In this document: positions 7,503-15,672 of the stretch, one piece after another | Layout of the letters: every line of letters begins with the position of its first letter | Numbering within the stretch: the first letter of the stretch is position 1 | Source: SG-bin7 sp964498095 | GTDB taxonomy: Bacteria > Bdellovibrionota > Bdellovibrionia > Bdellovibrionales > SG-bin7 | Reading direction: 5' to 3' | Assembly: GCA_964498095.1 (NCBI GenBank) | Contig: CAZCFY010000007.1 | Location: 62,001 to 126,000 of the forward strand | Length of the DNA stretch: 64,000 bases | Translations under genes and position numbers: made by a program | Notes under the pieces: model-generated | Seen by the model: the letters and a program-made list of their open reading frames with translations, nothing else | Told to the model about the DNA's origin: nothing | Database searches by the model: none

Positions 7503-9134
7503 ATTTTCGCTGCGATTGCCTTTTCTATTTTTGCGCTACTTGCTGCTGCTTTTTGGGTTTCAAAAAGTAAAAAGGCAGCGCATTCAAAGATAATTTTGCT
7601 GGAGAAATTTATTGAGTCCACTTTCGAAAACTCTCCGTCGTTTATGTATGTAAAAGATATTAACGGCAAGTACACGCGTGTAAACCGTCAGTTCGAAATT
7701 GTTTTTAACCGCAGCCGCGAGGACGTCATTGGTAAATCTGACGATGAACTTTTTGAACGTCAAACCGCCGAAAACTTTCGCCGTAGTGAACTTGAAGTGA
7801 TACAGACTAAAAAACTCGTGCAGAGCGAAAAGCACGTTCACTTAGCCGATGGCAATCACTATTTCGTAACCACTAAATTTCCCTTATTTGACGAGAACAA
7901 TAAGGTTTATGCAACCTGCTCAATTGCCACAGATTCCACTCAAGAAAAGCTTGGTAAAGAAGCTCTCACCAAGGCGGCTGAAGCCGCCGAGCGGGCGAGT
8001 CAAATTAAAAGTGAATTCCTCGCTAATATGAGCCATGAAATCCGCACTCCCATGAACGCAATAATGGGCATGGCCGAATTACTTTCTGAGTCAACAGTGA
8101 ACGAAGAACAAAAGCGATTCATAGATACACTTCGTAAAGCTTCAGAAAATTTATTGGCAATAATTGATGATGTTCTGGATATTTCGAAAATTGAGGCGGG
8201 CCACCTAAAACTTGACTATACGGATTATAACTTACGTGCGCTCGTGGAAGATCTCTCCAAAGCCTTGGAGCCGAGAGCGCAACTTAAGGGGCTAAACTAC
8301 TCTTGCCAAGTCGATCCAAATGTAGCCGACAGTTTCAATGGAGATCCCTACCGCGTTCGTCAGGTGTTAATGAATCTCGTCAATAACGCGCTTAAATTCA
8401 CGTCCAAGGGTGAAATTCGTTTAACCGTCGCGGCAAATACCGAGAAAAGTAAACGCGGCAATCTTCTTTTTGCAGTCAGTGATACGGGTGTTGGAATTTC
8501 TCCCGAGGAGCAGAAAAAACTCTTTCAATATTTTCATCAGGCTGACGCTTCAGTGACAAAGAAGTTTGGCGGCACGGGACTTGGACTTGCCATTTGTAAA
8601 AGATTGGTGGCAATGATGGACGGAGAAATCTGGTTAAAAAGCATTCCCGGAGCGGGAACTACATTTTATTTTACACTTTCGTCACCACGCGGTCTGGGCG
8701 TTAAAGAGCAAAAAGCTGCGGCGGCAACCGTTAAAGACGTTCAACCGATTAAGATCCTGCTTGTTGATGACTCTGAAGACAATCGGATGCTTATCATTAC
8801 TTTCTTAAAAAAGTCTGGCCACACGATCATTGAATCCGACAACGGCCAAGACGCAGTTAACAAAGCCAAAGAGGGCAATATTGACCTCATTTTTATGGAT
8901 ATGCAGATGCCCGTACTCGATGGGTACAATGCCACCCGAATTATTCGTGAGTGGGAAGTAGAAACTAACCGGCCTCCCGTGCCGATTATTGCATTAACTG
9001 CATACGCTTTAAAAGAAGAAGAAGATAAAACTTATGCGGCTGGTTGCAACCGCCACATTTCCAAGCCCGTTAGCAAGCAAAAGGTTCTCGACGTCATCGC
9101 CGAATTCTCTAAAATAAAGAAAACCGCCGCTTAG
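7503..9134 (+). CDS. Hybrid sensor histidine kinase (TM-PAS-HisKA-HATPase-REC), apparent ATT start
   Basis: Domains in order: a transmembrane helix (FAAIAFSIFALLAAAFWV), a PAS domain (about 35-150), HisKA with His about 178 in MSHEIRTPMN, HATPase (NNALKF, DTGVGIS, GGTGLGLAIC) and a C-terminal receiver with phospho-acceptor Asp about 466 (FMDMQMP). The first standard start (TTG at 7596) would remove the membrane helix and has no ribosome-binding site. A strong AAGGAG at 7492-7497 sits five bases before an in-frame ATT at 7503, and the frame closes at TAA 7491-7493. The start is therefore read as ATT, giving 543 residues. Confidence 0.85.
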   Translation: MFAAIAFSIFALLAAAFWVSKSKKAAHSKIILLEKFIESTFENSPSFMYVKDINGKYTRVNRQFEIVFNRSREDVIGKSDDELFERQTAENFRRSELEVIQTKKLVQSEKHVHLADGNHYFVTTKFPLFDENNKVYATCSIATDSTQEKLGKEALTKAAEAAERASQIKSEFLANMSHEIRTPMNAIMGMAELLSESTVNEEQKRFIDTLRKASENLLAIIDDVLDISKIEAGHLKLDYTDYNLRALVEDLSKALEPRAQLKGLNYSCQVDPNVADSFNGDPYRVRQVLMNLVNNALKFTSKGEIRLTVAANTEKSKRGNLLFAVSDTGVGISPEEQKKLFQYFHQADASVTKKFGGTGLGLAICKRLVAMMDGEIWLKSIPGAGTTFYFTLSSPRGLGVKEQKAAAATVKDVQPIKILLVDDSEDNRMLIITFLKKSGHTIIESDNGQDAVNKAKEGNIDLIFMDMQMPVLDGYNATRIIREWEVETNRPPVPIIALTAYALKEEEDKTYAAGCNRHISKPVSKQKVLDVIAEFSKIKKTAA

Positions 9135-9188
9135 GTAACAGTTCCCTTTCCTCGATGTGGCGCATCGAGGAAAGGGAACTGTTACCTA
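9132..9188. repeat. 26-bp perfect inverted repeat spanning both stop codons
   Basis: Bases 9132-9157 and 9163-9188 are perfect reverse complements around a 5-nt loop (TGGCG). The 5' arm begins TAGGTAACAGTTCCCTTTCC and includes the kinase's TAG stop; the 3' arm includes the stop of the convergent Hpt gene. The stem is far longer than an ordinary terminator. A T-rich run (TTTTTTATTTC) follows about a dozen bases later on the plus strand. It may act as a bidirectional terminator or belong to a palindromic repeat family. Confidence 0.8.
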
Positions 9189-9541
9189 ATAGGGAGGTTT
9201 TTTATTTCTTTGATTTCGGCGGCTATTTCGGCGGAAGCGGACCGCACTTCCTCGTATAGTTTTTTAGCGGAATCAAGCAATCCGCTGTCCACTAACTTTT
9301 CCATTTCGACGAATTTTTTATAAACTTTTTCGGCATGAAAATTACAAAGTAGGTTTTTGTATCCATGAATGCAGGTTTTTAGCGCCGCCGGCTCGGATCT
9401 TTTAAACGCCTCGTCGATTTTCGCCAAATGATCTAAATAATTATTAATATATTTAGAAGCAAAGCGATTGAATAATTCGGTATCGCCGGCAAATTGTTCC
9501 ACCATGGCAAGATAATTAATATGTTTCGTATTTGCGGGCAT
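9182..9541 (-). CDS. Hpt-like phosphotransfer protein
   Basis: The 119-residue protein is helical and contains CIHGYKNLLCNFHAEKV around residue 57, which matches the HxxK(G/N) pattern of Hpt domains with the phosphorylatable histidine about residue 59. The usual glycine after the lysine is replaced by asparagine, so activity is likely but not certain. It faces the hybrid kinase across a shared inverted repeat and is divergent from arfB, with 18 bp between the start codons. By context it is a third Hpt partner of this signalling cluster. Confidence 0.65.
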   Translation of the reverse strand: MPANTKHINYLAMVEQFAGDTELFNRFASKYINNYLDHLAKIDEAFKRSEPAALKTCIHGYKNLLCNFHAEKVYKKFVEMEKLVDSGLLDSAKKLYEEVRSASAEIAAEIKEIKNLPIR

Positions 9542-9559
9542 ATAAGGTAAGATTTTACT

Positions 9560-9952
9560 ATGTTGACCTGGGAAGAACTACTGCAAATTGCATTGGGCGA
9601 GGGTTCCTGGGAGTTTTCCCGCTCCTCGGGTCCAGGCGGCCAGAACGTAAATAAGGTAGAAAGTCGAGCCGTATATCGTTGGAATATGCTCGCCTCGGCG
9701 TACTACGCGCCTGAGCTCCGTAAATATCTCACCAAATCGGGAGACATCGTGGTGGGGAGTGATCGATTTCGTGACCGTGAACAAAACCGCCGTGACGTGA
9801 TCGAGAAACTTAAAACCCTTTTCGAAAAGGCTTTTTACAAAGCGCCGCCACGCAAAAAAACAAAAGTTCCCCGTCGCGCACATAAAAAACGTTTGGATAA
9901 AAAGCGCGGGCGAAAAGAAATCAAGCAGGGACGAAAAAAAGTCAGCTATTAG
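9560..9952 (+). CDS. arfB: Alternative ribosome-rescue factor / peptidyl-tRNA hydrolase ArfB
   Basis: The 130-residue protein has the release-factor catalytic motif SSGPGGQNVNKVES, with the GGQ at residues 26-28, and a long, strongly basic C-terminal tail (KKTKVPRRAHKKRLDKKRGRKEIKQGRKK) that in ArfB enters the empty mRNA channel. Length and lack of a stop-codon recognition domain separate it from RF1/RF2. It hydrolyses peptidyl-tRNA on ribosomes stalled at mRNA ends. It is followed 12 bases later by the CREST-family membrane protein, so the two may share a transcript. Confidence 0.92.
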   Translation: MLTWEELLQIALGEGSWEFSRSSGPGGQNVNKVESRAVYRWNMLASAYYAPELRKYLTKSGDIVVGSDRFRDREQNRRDVIEKLKTLFEKAFYKAPPRKKTKVPRRAHKKRLDKKRGRKEIKQGRKKVSY

Positions 9953-9964
9953 AGGTGAAAAACC

Positions 9965-10699
9965 GTGAAGCGCCACTTTTCTATTTTTTTTCCAGTTATA
10001 GTCGTTTCAATTATTCTATGGCCAAAACTTCCCACGCAAGACCGGGCGGAATATTTTGAATTCGCCGACGGCCGCGCCCTTTTGGGCGTCCCAAATTGGC
10101 AAAATGTCTTATCAAACATTCCATTTTTTCTCATAGGCCTCGTTGGCTATCTCGCCATACGCAAACGCCCCATAATGGAAAATTTTGATCTCGCTGGCCG
10201 TTTATACGCCATGGCCTTGATGTTGACGGCGTTCGGCTCTGGCTATTTTCACTGGGGTCCAACGCCCCAAACACTATTCTGGGACCGCCTGCCGATGGCG
10301 CTGGGTTTTGGTGGTCTGTGCAGTTTAATTACCATTGATCGTTTATATCCAGGACTAAAAAAAGCAACCGTTTACTTGATTGCAATTATTAGCGTTTTGA
10401 CTGTTATGAATTGGATCTATGGAAACCAAGATTTGCGGCCCTATTTAATACTTCAGTTCGTCGGAGGATTCTATGTGCTTTTAGTAAGTCTTTGCACGCG
10501 CGGTAACCGCATTTCAAACCCCGTCGTCTTCGTCTCGCTGGCTTTTTATGTGCTAGCCAAAATTCTCGAAGTTTACGACAGACAAATTTACTCGATCCAT
10601 TCCATCTCCAGCGGCCATACTCTTAAACATCTAATTGCCGCTATGTCGACGTACCCAATTCTCCTCCCGTGGATAAAAAATTCGGGCAAATTGTCCTAA
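9965..10699 (+). CDS. CREST / alkaline ceramidase-like membrane hydrolase
   Basis: A 244-residue membrane protein with about seven hydrophobic segments. Conserved pieces match the ceramidase/CREST superfamily of zinc-dependent membrane amide hydrolases: SNIPFFLIG, GSGYFHWGPTPQTLFWDRLPM (first histidine and catalytic aspartate) and SGHTLKHLIAA (the histidine pair). The start is GTG or ATG just after a GAGGTG ribosome-binding region. Substrate is unknown; ceramidase or another lipid amidase is possible in a sphingolipid-containing envelope. Confidence 0.75.
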   Translation: MKRHFSIFFPVIVVSIILWPKLPTQDRAEYFEFADGRALLGVPNWQNVLSNIPFFLIGLVGYLAIRKRPIMENFDLAGRLYAMALMLTAFGSGYFHWGPTPQTLFWDRLPMALGFGGLCSLITIDRLYPGLKKATVYLIAIISVLTVMNWIYGNQDLRPYLILQFVGGFYVLLVSLCTRGNRISNPVVFVSLAFYVLAKILEVYDRQIYSIHSISSGHTLKHLIAAMSTYPILLPWIKNSGKLS

Positions 10700-10780
10700 A
10701 AAAATTTTTGACTATCACTTGTACTAATTAATTAAGGCATAATTATTGCTGTGGCTAATACTCAAAGCGCGGAGGGCCAC

Positions 10781-10948
10781 ATGAAAGCCAAAAATATTTA
10801 TCAATACATCATGGTTTTAATTTTCATGTTAACGACCTTGGGAGTTTTAAACGCCGATAATCTGCAAACAAATCCCTTCGTATTAGCTATCGAAATCTCT
10901 TTAACCAATGCTGAGCAGCCCATTCTCGCATTTCTTACAGACTTTTAA
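10781..10948 (+). CDS. Short exported or single-pass membrane peptide
   Basis: A 55-residue product starting at ATG 10781, chosen because GGAGGG lies at 10771-10776. An upstream in-frame GTG lacks such a site. Residues 5-25 (NIYQYIMVLIFMLTTLGVLNA) form a signal peptide or membrane helix, leaving a mature part of about 30 residues. No family is recognised. A TTGACT at 10708-10713 upstream could be a -35 element but no good -10 is seen. Confidence 0.55.
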   Translation: MKAKNIYQYIMVLIFMLTTLGVLNADNLQTNPFVLAIEISLTNAEQPILAFLTDF

Positions 10949-11000
10949 GTCATTGACACGTCCTCACAGCGATAATTAGCATTATCTAGCGGAGGACAAC

Positions 11001-11735
11001 ATGAATAAAATCTTTTACCTAGGCGCTCTCTTATTTTTAATGGCCTGCACGGGCGGCGGCGGCAGTGGCGGTGGAAAGTCCGATGGCGAATTTGGTAAAG
11101 GTATTCCTAACGATCAACTTCCTACACTAACCCCAGAGCAAAAGGAGAGCTTTCTAAATTTAGTTGCCGCCGTAGACCGCGCCCGCTTTGCGCGGCAAAG
11201 ACTTTCATCTCCCGGCAACCCTTCACGCGATCCCAAAGAAAACGAAATGTATGACTACTTAAAAGGTAAATGCCGTGCCGAAATTACCAACGGATCAGTC
11301 CAAGGCAAATCCGTCCGCGACGAAAAAGTTGAAAACGAAGGCTGCGCCATTACCTTTCATGGCCACCGCGAAGCCAACGATCAGACGGCCAAGGAATCTG
11401 AGGAATACATCGTTAACGACGTTAAATACGCCGAAAAAAACGACGTCATTGGTTACGTCTATGACAGTGAAGAAAAAATTAGTGGTTCTAATTCAAAAGC
11501 GCAAGGCACCGGCGGTATCTGGTCAAATCTTCACGGCACACCGAAGTTTTTCAAGTTCTCTAATGTGGAAGGCGATGTCCCTAAAAGCACCTTAAAAAAA
11601 GTTTACGGTATCGGAATACATATGGGCTTTGGTGTCGCACAGTTAAAATTTATTAGCGCCTCTACAAATGGTAAAACAACTCTAGAAATTGAAGTAAATG
11701 GCCAGCCATTAAATCCAAAAGAATTAACGCGCTAA
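11001..11735 (+). CDS. Lipoprotein with poly-glycine linker, unknown function
   Basis: The 244-residue protein has a lipobox (LFLMAC, Cys about residue 16) followed by TGGGGSGGGKSDG, a flexible glycine linker just after the lipidated cysteine. A GGAGGA ribosome-binding site precedes the ATG. The mature domain has two further cysteines (GKCRAEI and EGCAITF) about 35 residues apart that could form a disulfide. No known domain is recognised. A TTGACA at 10953-10958 with TAGCAT at 10977-10982 (18-bp spacer) is a possible promoter. It appears to be a single-gene unit. Confidence 0.75.
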   Translation: MNKIFYLGALLFLMACTGGGGSGGGKSDGEFGKGIPNDQLPTLTPEQKESFLNLVAAVDRARFARQRLSSPGNPSRDPKENEMYDYLKGKCRAEITNGSVQGKSVRDEKVENEGCAITFHGHREANDQTAKESEEYIVNDVKYAEKNDVIGYVYDSEEKISGSNSKAQGTGGIWSNLHGTPKFFKFSNVEGDVPKSTLKKVYGIGIHMGFGVAQLKFISASTNGKTTLEIEVNGQPLNPKELTR

Positions 11736-11808
11736 GCCAATAGCTCTGGTTTTGCTCTCAAATAGTTCAGTGTGGTAAGAAGTTACGCATTCTGACTAGG
11801 AGAGATCG

Positions 11809-12729
11809 ATGCTATTTAGCTCACCCCGAGTGGATGAAGTTGGCGCCGTTGAACGCGCAAATTTTTTCACGAAAAGAAGCATTAAAAAAGAATCTAAATT
11901 AAAACTCCTCTATCTCGCCCTTGAAATGGTGGACCTAACAACTCTTGAAGGCTCAGATACTCCCGGCAAGGTAACGCAAATGTGCGCTAAGGCGATTCAC
12001 CCCGCCCCACCCCTGCTATTTAATGAAATGAGTAAAGCGCCAAACTTTCGCGATCTTCCTTCGGTCGCAGCCGTTTGCGTTTACCCCAGCATGGTCCCCA
12101 CGGCGGTTAAAGCCTTAAAAGGTACCAAAATTCAAATCGCCTCTGTAGCCACTTCGTTTCCCTCCGGCCAAGTACCTCTGCACGCGAAATTAATGGATGT
12201 AAAAGTCGCCGTCGAAAGCGGTGCCACCGAAATCGATATGGTTATCAATCGTGGCGCTTTTTTAATGGGTGAATACCAGCAGGTTTTCGACGAAATTGCC
12301 GCAACCAAAGAGGCCTGCGGCAAAGCCCACCTAAAAGTTATTTTAGAAACCGGCGAATTGGGCTCGCTTGATAAAGTTCGTTTGGCTTCGGACATCGGCA
12401 TTGCCGCCGGTGGCGATTTTATTAAAACTTCGACTGGAAAAGTGCAGCCCGCTGCCACACTGCCCGTAACTCTCGTCATGTTACAGGCCATCGCAGACCA
12501 TTACCGTAAAACCGGTAAAAAAATCGGCATGAAGCCCGCTGGCGGAATCCGCACAGCAAAACAGGCACTGCAATATCTTTGCATGGTTCACGAAACTTTG
12601 GGTGCTGACTGGATGACCCCGGATTTGTTCCGCTTTGGCGCCAGCGTACTACTCAATGATTTATTAAAACAAATTTATAAAGAATATACCGGCCGCTACT
12701 TTTACGACAAAGCGTTCTCATTGGACTAA
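11809..12729 (+). CDS. deoC: Deoxyribose-phosphate aldolase
   Basis: DeoC splits 2-deoxyribose-5-phosphate into acetaldehyde and glyceraldehyde-3-phosphate. The class I aldolase landmarks are present: DMVINRGAF (strand with the catalytic aspartate), FIKTSTGK (Schiff-base lysine) and GMKPAGGIRT (second catalytic lysine). At 306 residues it is longer than the usual ~220-260, with an N-terminal extension of about 35 residues. A GGAGAGATCG leader precedes the ATG. It is first in an apparent operon with two aldehyde dehydrogenase-like genes, which fits oxidation of the acetaldehyde it releases. Confidence 0.93.
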   Translation: MLFSSPRVDEVGAVERANFFTKRSIKKESKLKLLYLALEMVDLTTLEGSDTPGKVTQMCAKAIHPAPPLLFNEMSKAPNFRDLPSVAAVCVYPSMVPTAVKALKGTKIQIASVATSFPSGQVPLHAKLMDVKVAVESGATEIDMVINRGAFLMGEYQQVFDEIAATKEACGKAHLKVILETGELGSLDKVRLASDIGIAAGGDFIKTSTGKVQPAATLPVTLVMLQAIADHYRKTGKKIGMKPAGGIRTAKQALQYLCMVHETLGADWMTPDLFRFGASVLLNDLLKQIYKEYTGRYFYDKAFSLD

Positions 12730-12738
12730 GGAGTAAAG

Positions 12739-14232
12739 ATGTTAGAAATGCGCTCAGCCAATCATTCCGTCACTTCGGCGCCAAAAGAAAAACAATTTGA
12801 GTTCGATTATGCGCCATCACTTGAGTCGACGAAAGTCGTTAAAATAAGTCCCCGCAATGAGCTTTTTATTAACGGAAAGTTTGTTGCTCCCGAAAGTAAA
12901 AAATATTTTGCCACTTTAAATCCAGCCACCAATGAAACATTAGCAGAAATCGCCGAAGGCAATGAGACGGATGTAAATAAAGCCGTAAGTGCGGCGCGGG
13001 CAGCCCTTGGTCCCTGGTCAAAATTAAGTGGTAAAGAACGCGGCCGCTATTTGTTCCGCATTGCGCGCATTATTCAAGAGCGCGCGCGCGAATTAGCCGT
13101 ACTAGAAACTTTGGATAATGGTAAACCTATTAAAGAAACGCGCGACATAGATATCCCTTTAGTTGCCGCCCACTTTTTTTATTACGCTGGCTGGGCCGAT
13201 AAGTTGGATTATGTATTTCCCGGAAAAAAAGTTTCTCCCGTCGGGGTTGTTGGCCAAGTTATTCCGTGGAACTTCCCTCTTCTTATGGCCGCGTGGAAGA
13301 TTGCTCCCGCTTTAGCGTGCAGCAATACTGTTGTTTTAAAGCCCGCCGAAACAACACCCCTGACGGCATTAAAGCTTGCCGAAATTTTAGATGAAGCCGG
13401 CCTTCCCCCAGGTGTGGTAAATATTGTTACCGGCGCCGGCGCCACAGGTGCCGCTTTAGTATCTCACGCCGAAATCAACAAAGTCGCCTTTACTGGCTCC
13501 ACGGAAGTGGGCCGTAAAATCGCTCTCGCAGTTGCCAAAACAAATAAGAAATTGACTCTTGAACTCGGTGGCAAATCCGCACACATAATTTTTGAAGACG
13601 CCGCCATCGATCAAGCAGTTGAAGGTATTATTAACGGAATTTTCTTTAACCAAGGGCACGTGTGCTGTGCTGGATCGCGCTTACTGGTGGAAGAAAGTAT
13701 CGCGAAGACCATTACCGAAAAACTCAAAGCACGCATGCGCCAGTTGCGTGTTGGTAATCCGTTAGATAAGAACACCGATATCGGCGCGATCAACTCCACT
13801 ACCGAACTAACAAAAATTCAGCGCTTAGTTGAAATCGGTAAATCCGAAGGCGGTGAGTTTTTTGAACCCGAGAATATGGCTTTGCCGTCCAAGGGAAATT
13901 TTCACAAACCTTGTTTCTTTAACAATATTGGGGCGGCCAGTACAATTTCGCGGGTAGAAGTTTTTGGACCGGTTCTCGCCATTTCAACTTTTAGAACTCC
14001 TGCCGAGGCCATTGCGAAAGCTAACGACACACCTTATGGTCTGGCGGCTGGCGTATGGAGCGAAAAGGGTTCAAAAATCCACCAAGTGGCGGGACAACTC
14101 AAGGCCGGCGTCATTTGGGCGAATACTTATAATAAGTTTGATCCCACCTCCCCTTTTGGTGGTTATTTTGAAAGTGGCTGGGGCCGCGAAGGCGGCCGGC
14201 ATGGTCTACTTCCCTATCTGGAGGTTCAATAA
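12739..14232 (+). CDS. Aldehyde dehydrogenase, catalytically complete
   Basis: A 497-residue NAD(P)-dependent aldehyde dehydrogenase. The coenzyme segment (VIPWNFPLLMAAWKIAPAL), FTGSTEVGRKI, the general-base glutamate in LELGGKSA and the nucleophile cysteine in NQGHVCCAGSR are all present. About 40 extra N-terminal residues precede the domain. It follows deoC by 9 bases with an AAGGAG site and its TAA overlaps the next ATG (TAATG). By context it probably oxidises acetaldehyde from DeoC. Together with the next gene it resembles a split ALDH16, which has one active and one inactive ALDH domain. Confidence 0.9.
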   Translation: MLEMRSANHSVTSAPKEKQFEFDYAPSLESTKVVKISPRNELFINGKFVAPESKKYFATLNPATNETLAEIAEGNETDVNKAVSAARAALGPWSKLSGKERGRYLFRIARIIQERARELAVLETLDNGKPIKETRDIDIPLVAAHFFYYAGWADKLDYVFPGKKVSPVGVVGQVIPWNFPLLMAAWKIAPALACSNTVVLKPAETTPLTALKLAEILDEAGLPPGVVNIVTGAGATGAALVSHAEINKVAFTGSTEVGRKIALAVAKTNKKLTLELGGKSAHIIFEDAAIDQAVEGIINGIFFNQGHVCCAGSRLLVEESIAKTITEKLKARMRQLRVGNPLDKNTDIGAINSTTELTKIQRLVEIGKSEGGEFFEPENMALPSKGNFHKPCFFNNIGAASTISRVEVFGPVLAISTFRTPAEAIAKANDTPYGLAAGVWSEKGSKIHQVAGQLKAGVIWANTYNKFDPTSPFGGYFESGWGREGGRHGLLPYLEVQ

Positions 14233-15086
14233 TGGCTGGTTTAACTACGGAAAATTTAGTGATTCCCAAAACCATTAAACTTTTTATTAACGGGGAATTT
14301 CCGCGTACAGAATCGGGCCGCAGCTTCCCTTGTTATTATAAAGAAACTAAAAAAGTCTATGCCAACCTTTGCCTTTCTTCGCGCAAAGATTTGCGAGCCG
14401 CTGTTACCGCCGCCAAGGACGCGCAAAAATCGTGGTCAGAGCGCAGCGCCTACAACCGTAGTCAAATTCTTTACCGCATGGCCGAAATGGCTGAAGGAAA
14501 AAGACCAGAGTTTGCCGAAATTATTGATAAGACGATTGGCTTTGATGCCGCAAAAGAAATAAGTGCGGCGATTGATGCCTTCATTTATTACGCGGGATTT
14601 GCCGATAAGTACCAACAAGTCATCGGCGCCGTAAACCCCGTCAACGGCCCACACCATAATTTTACTACGCCGGAATCTGTCGGCGTGGTCGGGCTTATCT
14701 GCGGGGAAAAATTTAATTTTGGTAAAATCGTCGCCGATATTTGCGCGATTATTTCTTCTGGCAATTCCGTGGTAACTCTTTTACCGGAAACCAGCGCTCC
14801 CGTTCTTGCGGCCCTGGCGGAGACTCTGGCAACTTCGGATTTACCCAAAGGCGTCGTTAATATGCTCAGTGGATCCACCGAGGAACTAGCCACCCATTTT
14901 GGCTCACATATGGAGATTCAAAGCCTTTGTTACCGTGGCGAAGAGGCAAAACTAGTAACGGAGTTTAAAACATTGGCCGTAGAAAACATGAAGAGATTCG
15001 TGGGACCGACGGAAAAAGTTTTAGCGTTGGAAAATATTTTGGATTTCGTGGAATACAAAACCGTTTGGCACCCGATCGGAAACTAA
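14232..15086 (+). CDS. Incomplete ALDH-fold protein lacking the catalytic region
   Basis: The 284-residue protein aligns by eye with the N-terminal coenzyme-binding half of aldehyde dehydrogenases (IKLFINGEFPRTESGRSF, AVTAAKDAQKSWSERSAYNR, VGVVGLICGEKFNFGKIV, SGNSVVTLLPE, LPKGVVNMLSG). It ends without the glutamate and cysteine active-site segments. Translation is coupled to the complete ALDH through a TAATG overlap. Known ALDH16 enzymes carry such a second, non-catalytic ALDH domain in the same chain, so this is probably a separate structural subunit rather than a broken gene. The reading frame is intact and codon use matches its neighbours. Confidence 0.8.
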   Translation: MAGLTTENLVIPKTIKLFINGEFPRTESGRSFPCYYKETKKVYANLCLSSRKDLRAAVTAAKDAQKSWSERSAYNRSQILYRMAEMAEGKRPEFAEIIDKTIGFDAAKEISAAIDAFIYYAGFADKYQQVIGAVNPVNGPHHNFTTPESVGVVGLICGEKFNFGKIVADICAIISSGNSVVTLLPETSAPVLAALAETLATSDLPKGVVNMLSGSTEELATHFGSHMEIQSLCYRGEEAKLVTEFKTLAVENMKRFVGPTEKVLALENILDFVEYKTVWHPIGN

Positions 15087-15095
15087 GGAGAAGCA

Positions 15096-15464
15096 ATGGC
15101 ATCAGTTAATCCGAAAAACCTTGTTGAAAACTACTTAAACCTGCGCACTTCGCAGAAATTTGACGAGCTCAACGCATTGTTAGCCGAAAAGGTGGAGTAC
15201 CGCAGCCCCCTTTCACGCTATGGTAACTCTAATGAACTTGTAACTAACATGAAAAGGAATGCCGAGGGTCTTACCGGGTTAAATCTAAAAAAGTTATTTG
15301 TTGACGGCGACGATGTCTGTGCAATTTACGAACAGAAATCAGCCGATCCCGCTGTCGGCGAAATTGTTTTTACAGAGTGGTTTACTATCGAAAGCGACCG
15401 GATCGCTAAAATTGAATCAACTTTTGATACGAGCCGAATCGTAAAAAGCCGCTCACAAATTTGA
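15096..15464 (+). CDS. NTF2-like / SnoaL-type small protein
   Basis: A 122-residue protein with the NTF2-like pattern: an N-terminal helix (NLVENYLNLRTSQKFDELNALL), YRSPLSRYGNSNEL and later strands ending FTEWFTIESDRIAKIESTF. A GGAGAA ribosome-binding site lies just before the ATG, 9 bases after the ALDH-like gene, so it is probably the last gene of the deoC operon. Proteins of this fold bind or isomerise small molecules; the substrate is not visible. Confidence 0.7.
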   Translation: MASVNPKNLVENYLNLRTSQKFDELNALLAEKVEYRSPLSRYGNSNELVTNMKRNAEGLTGLNLKKLFVDGDDVCAIYEQKSADPAVGEIVFTEWFTIESDRIAKIESTFDTSRIVKSRSQI

Positions 15465-15672
15465 CCGCCCAACTTAGCTTTCCAACGCCGCGCGGACTCC
15501 CTCGTGATGAACCCCGCTTTTTGCTTGTACTCGTCACGCCCAATTTTTTGCATACCTCCTTATTCATTAGCCACTCAGCAATAAGTAACCCTATAAGTTG
15601 CAAAAAGATCCCATTCCGCCCTACATGCAACCTTTAGGTTGACTTGTTCTCAACGTGGCGAAGGAGTCTTAA

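Noticed and set aside
10708..10744. Promoter before the 55-residue exported peptide
   Set aside because: TTGACT is present but no -10 hexamer lies at acceptable spacing.
14232..15086. Second ALDH as a frameshifted pseudogene
   Set aside because: The frame is intact with a coupled start and a proper stop, and a non-catalytic ALDH domain is expected in ALDH16-type enzymes.
15326..15630. Two minus-strand frames between the NTF2-like and HTH genes
   Set aside because: They overlap a real gene, one has its Shine-Dalgarno-like bases directly abutting the ATG, and their residue content looks random.
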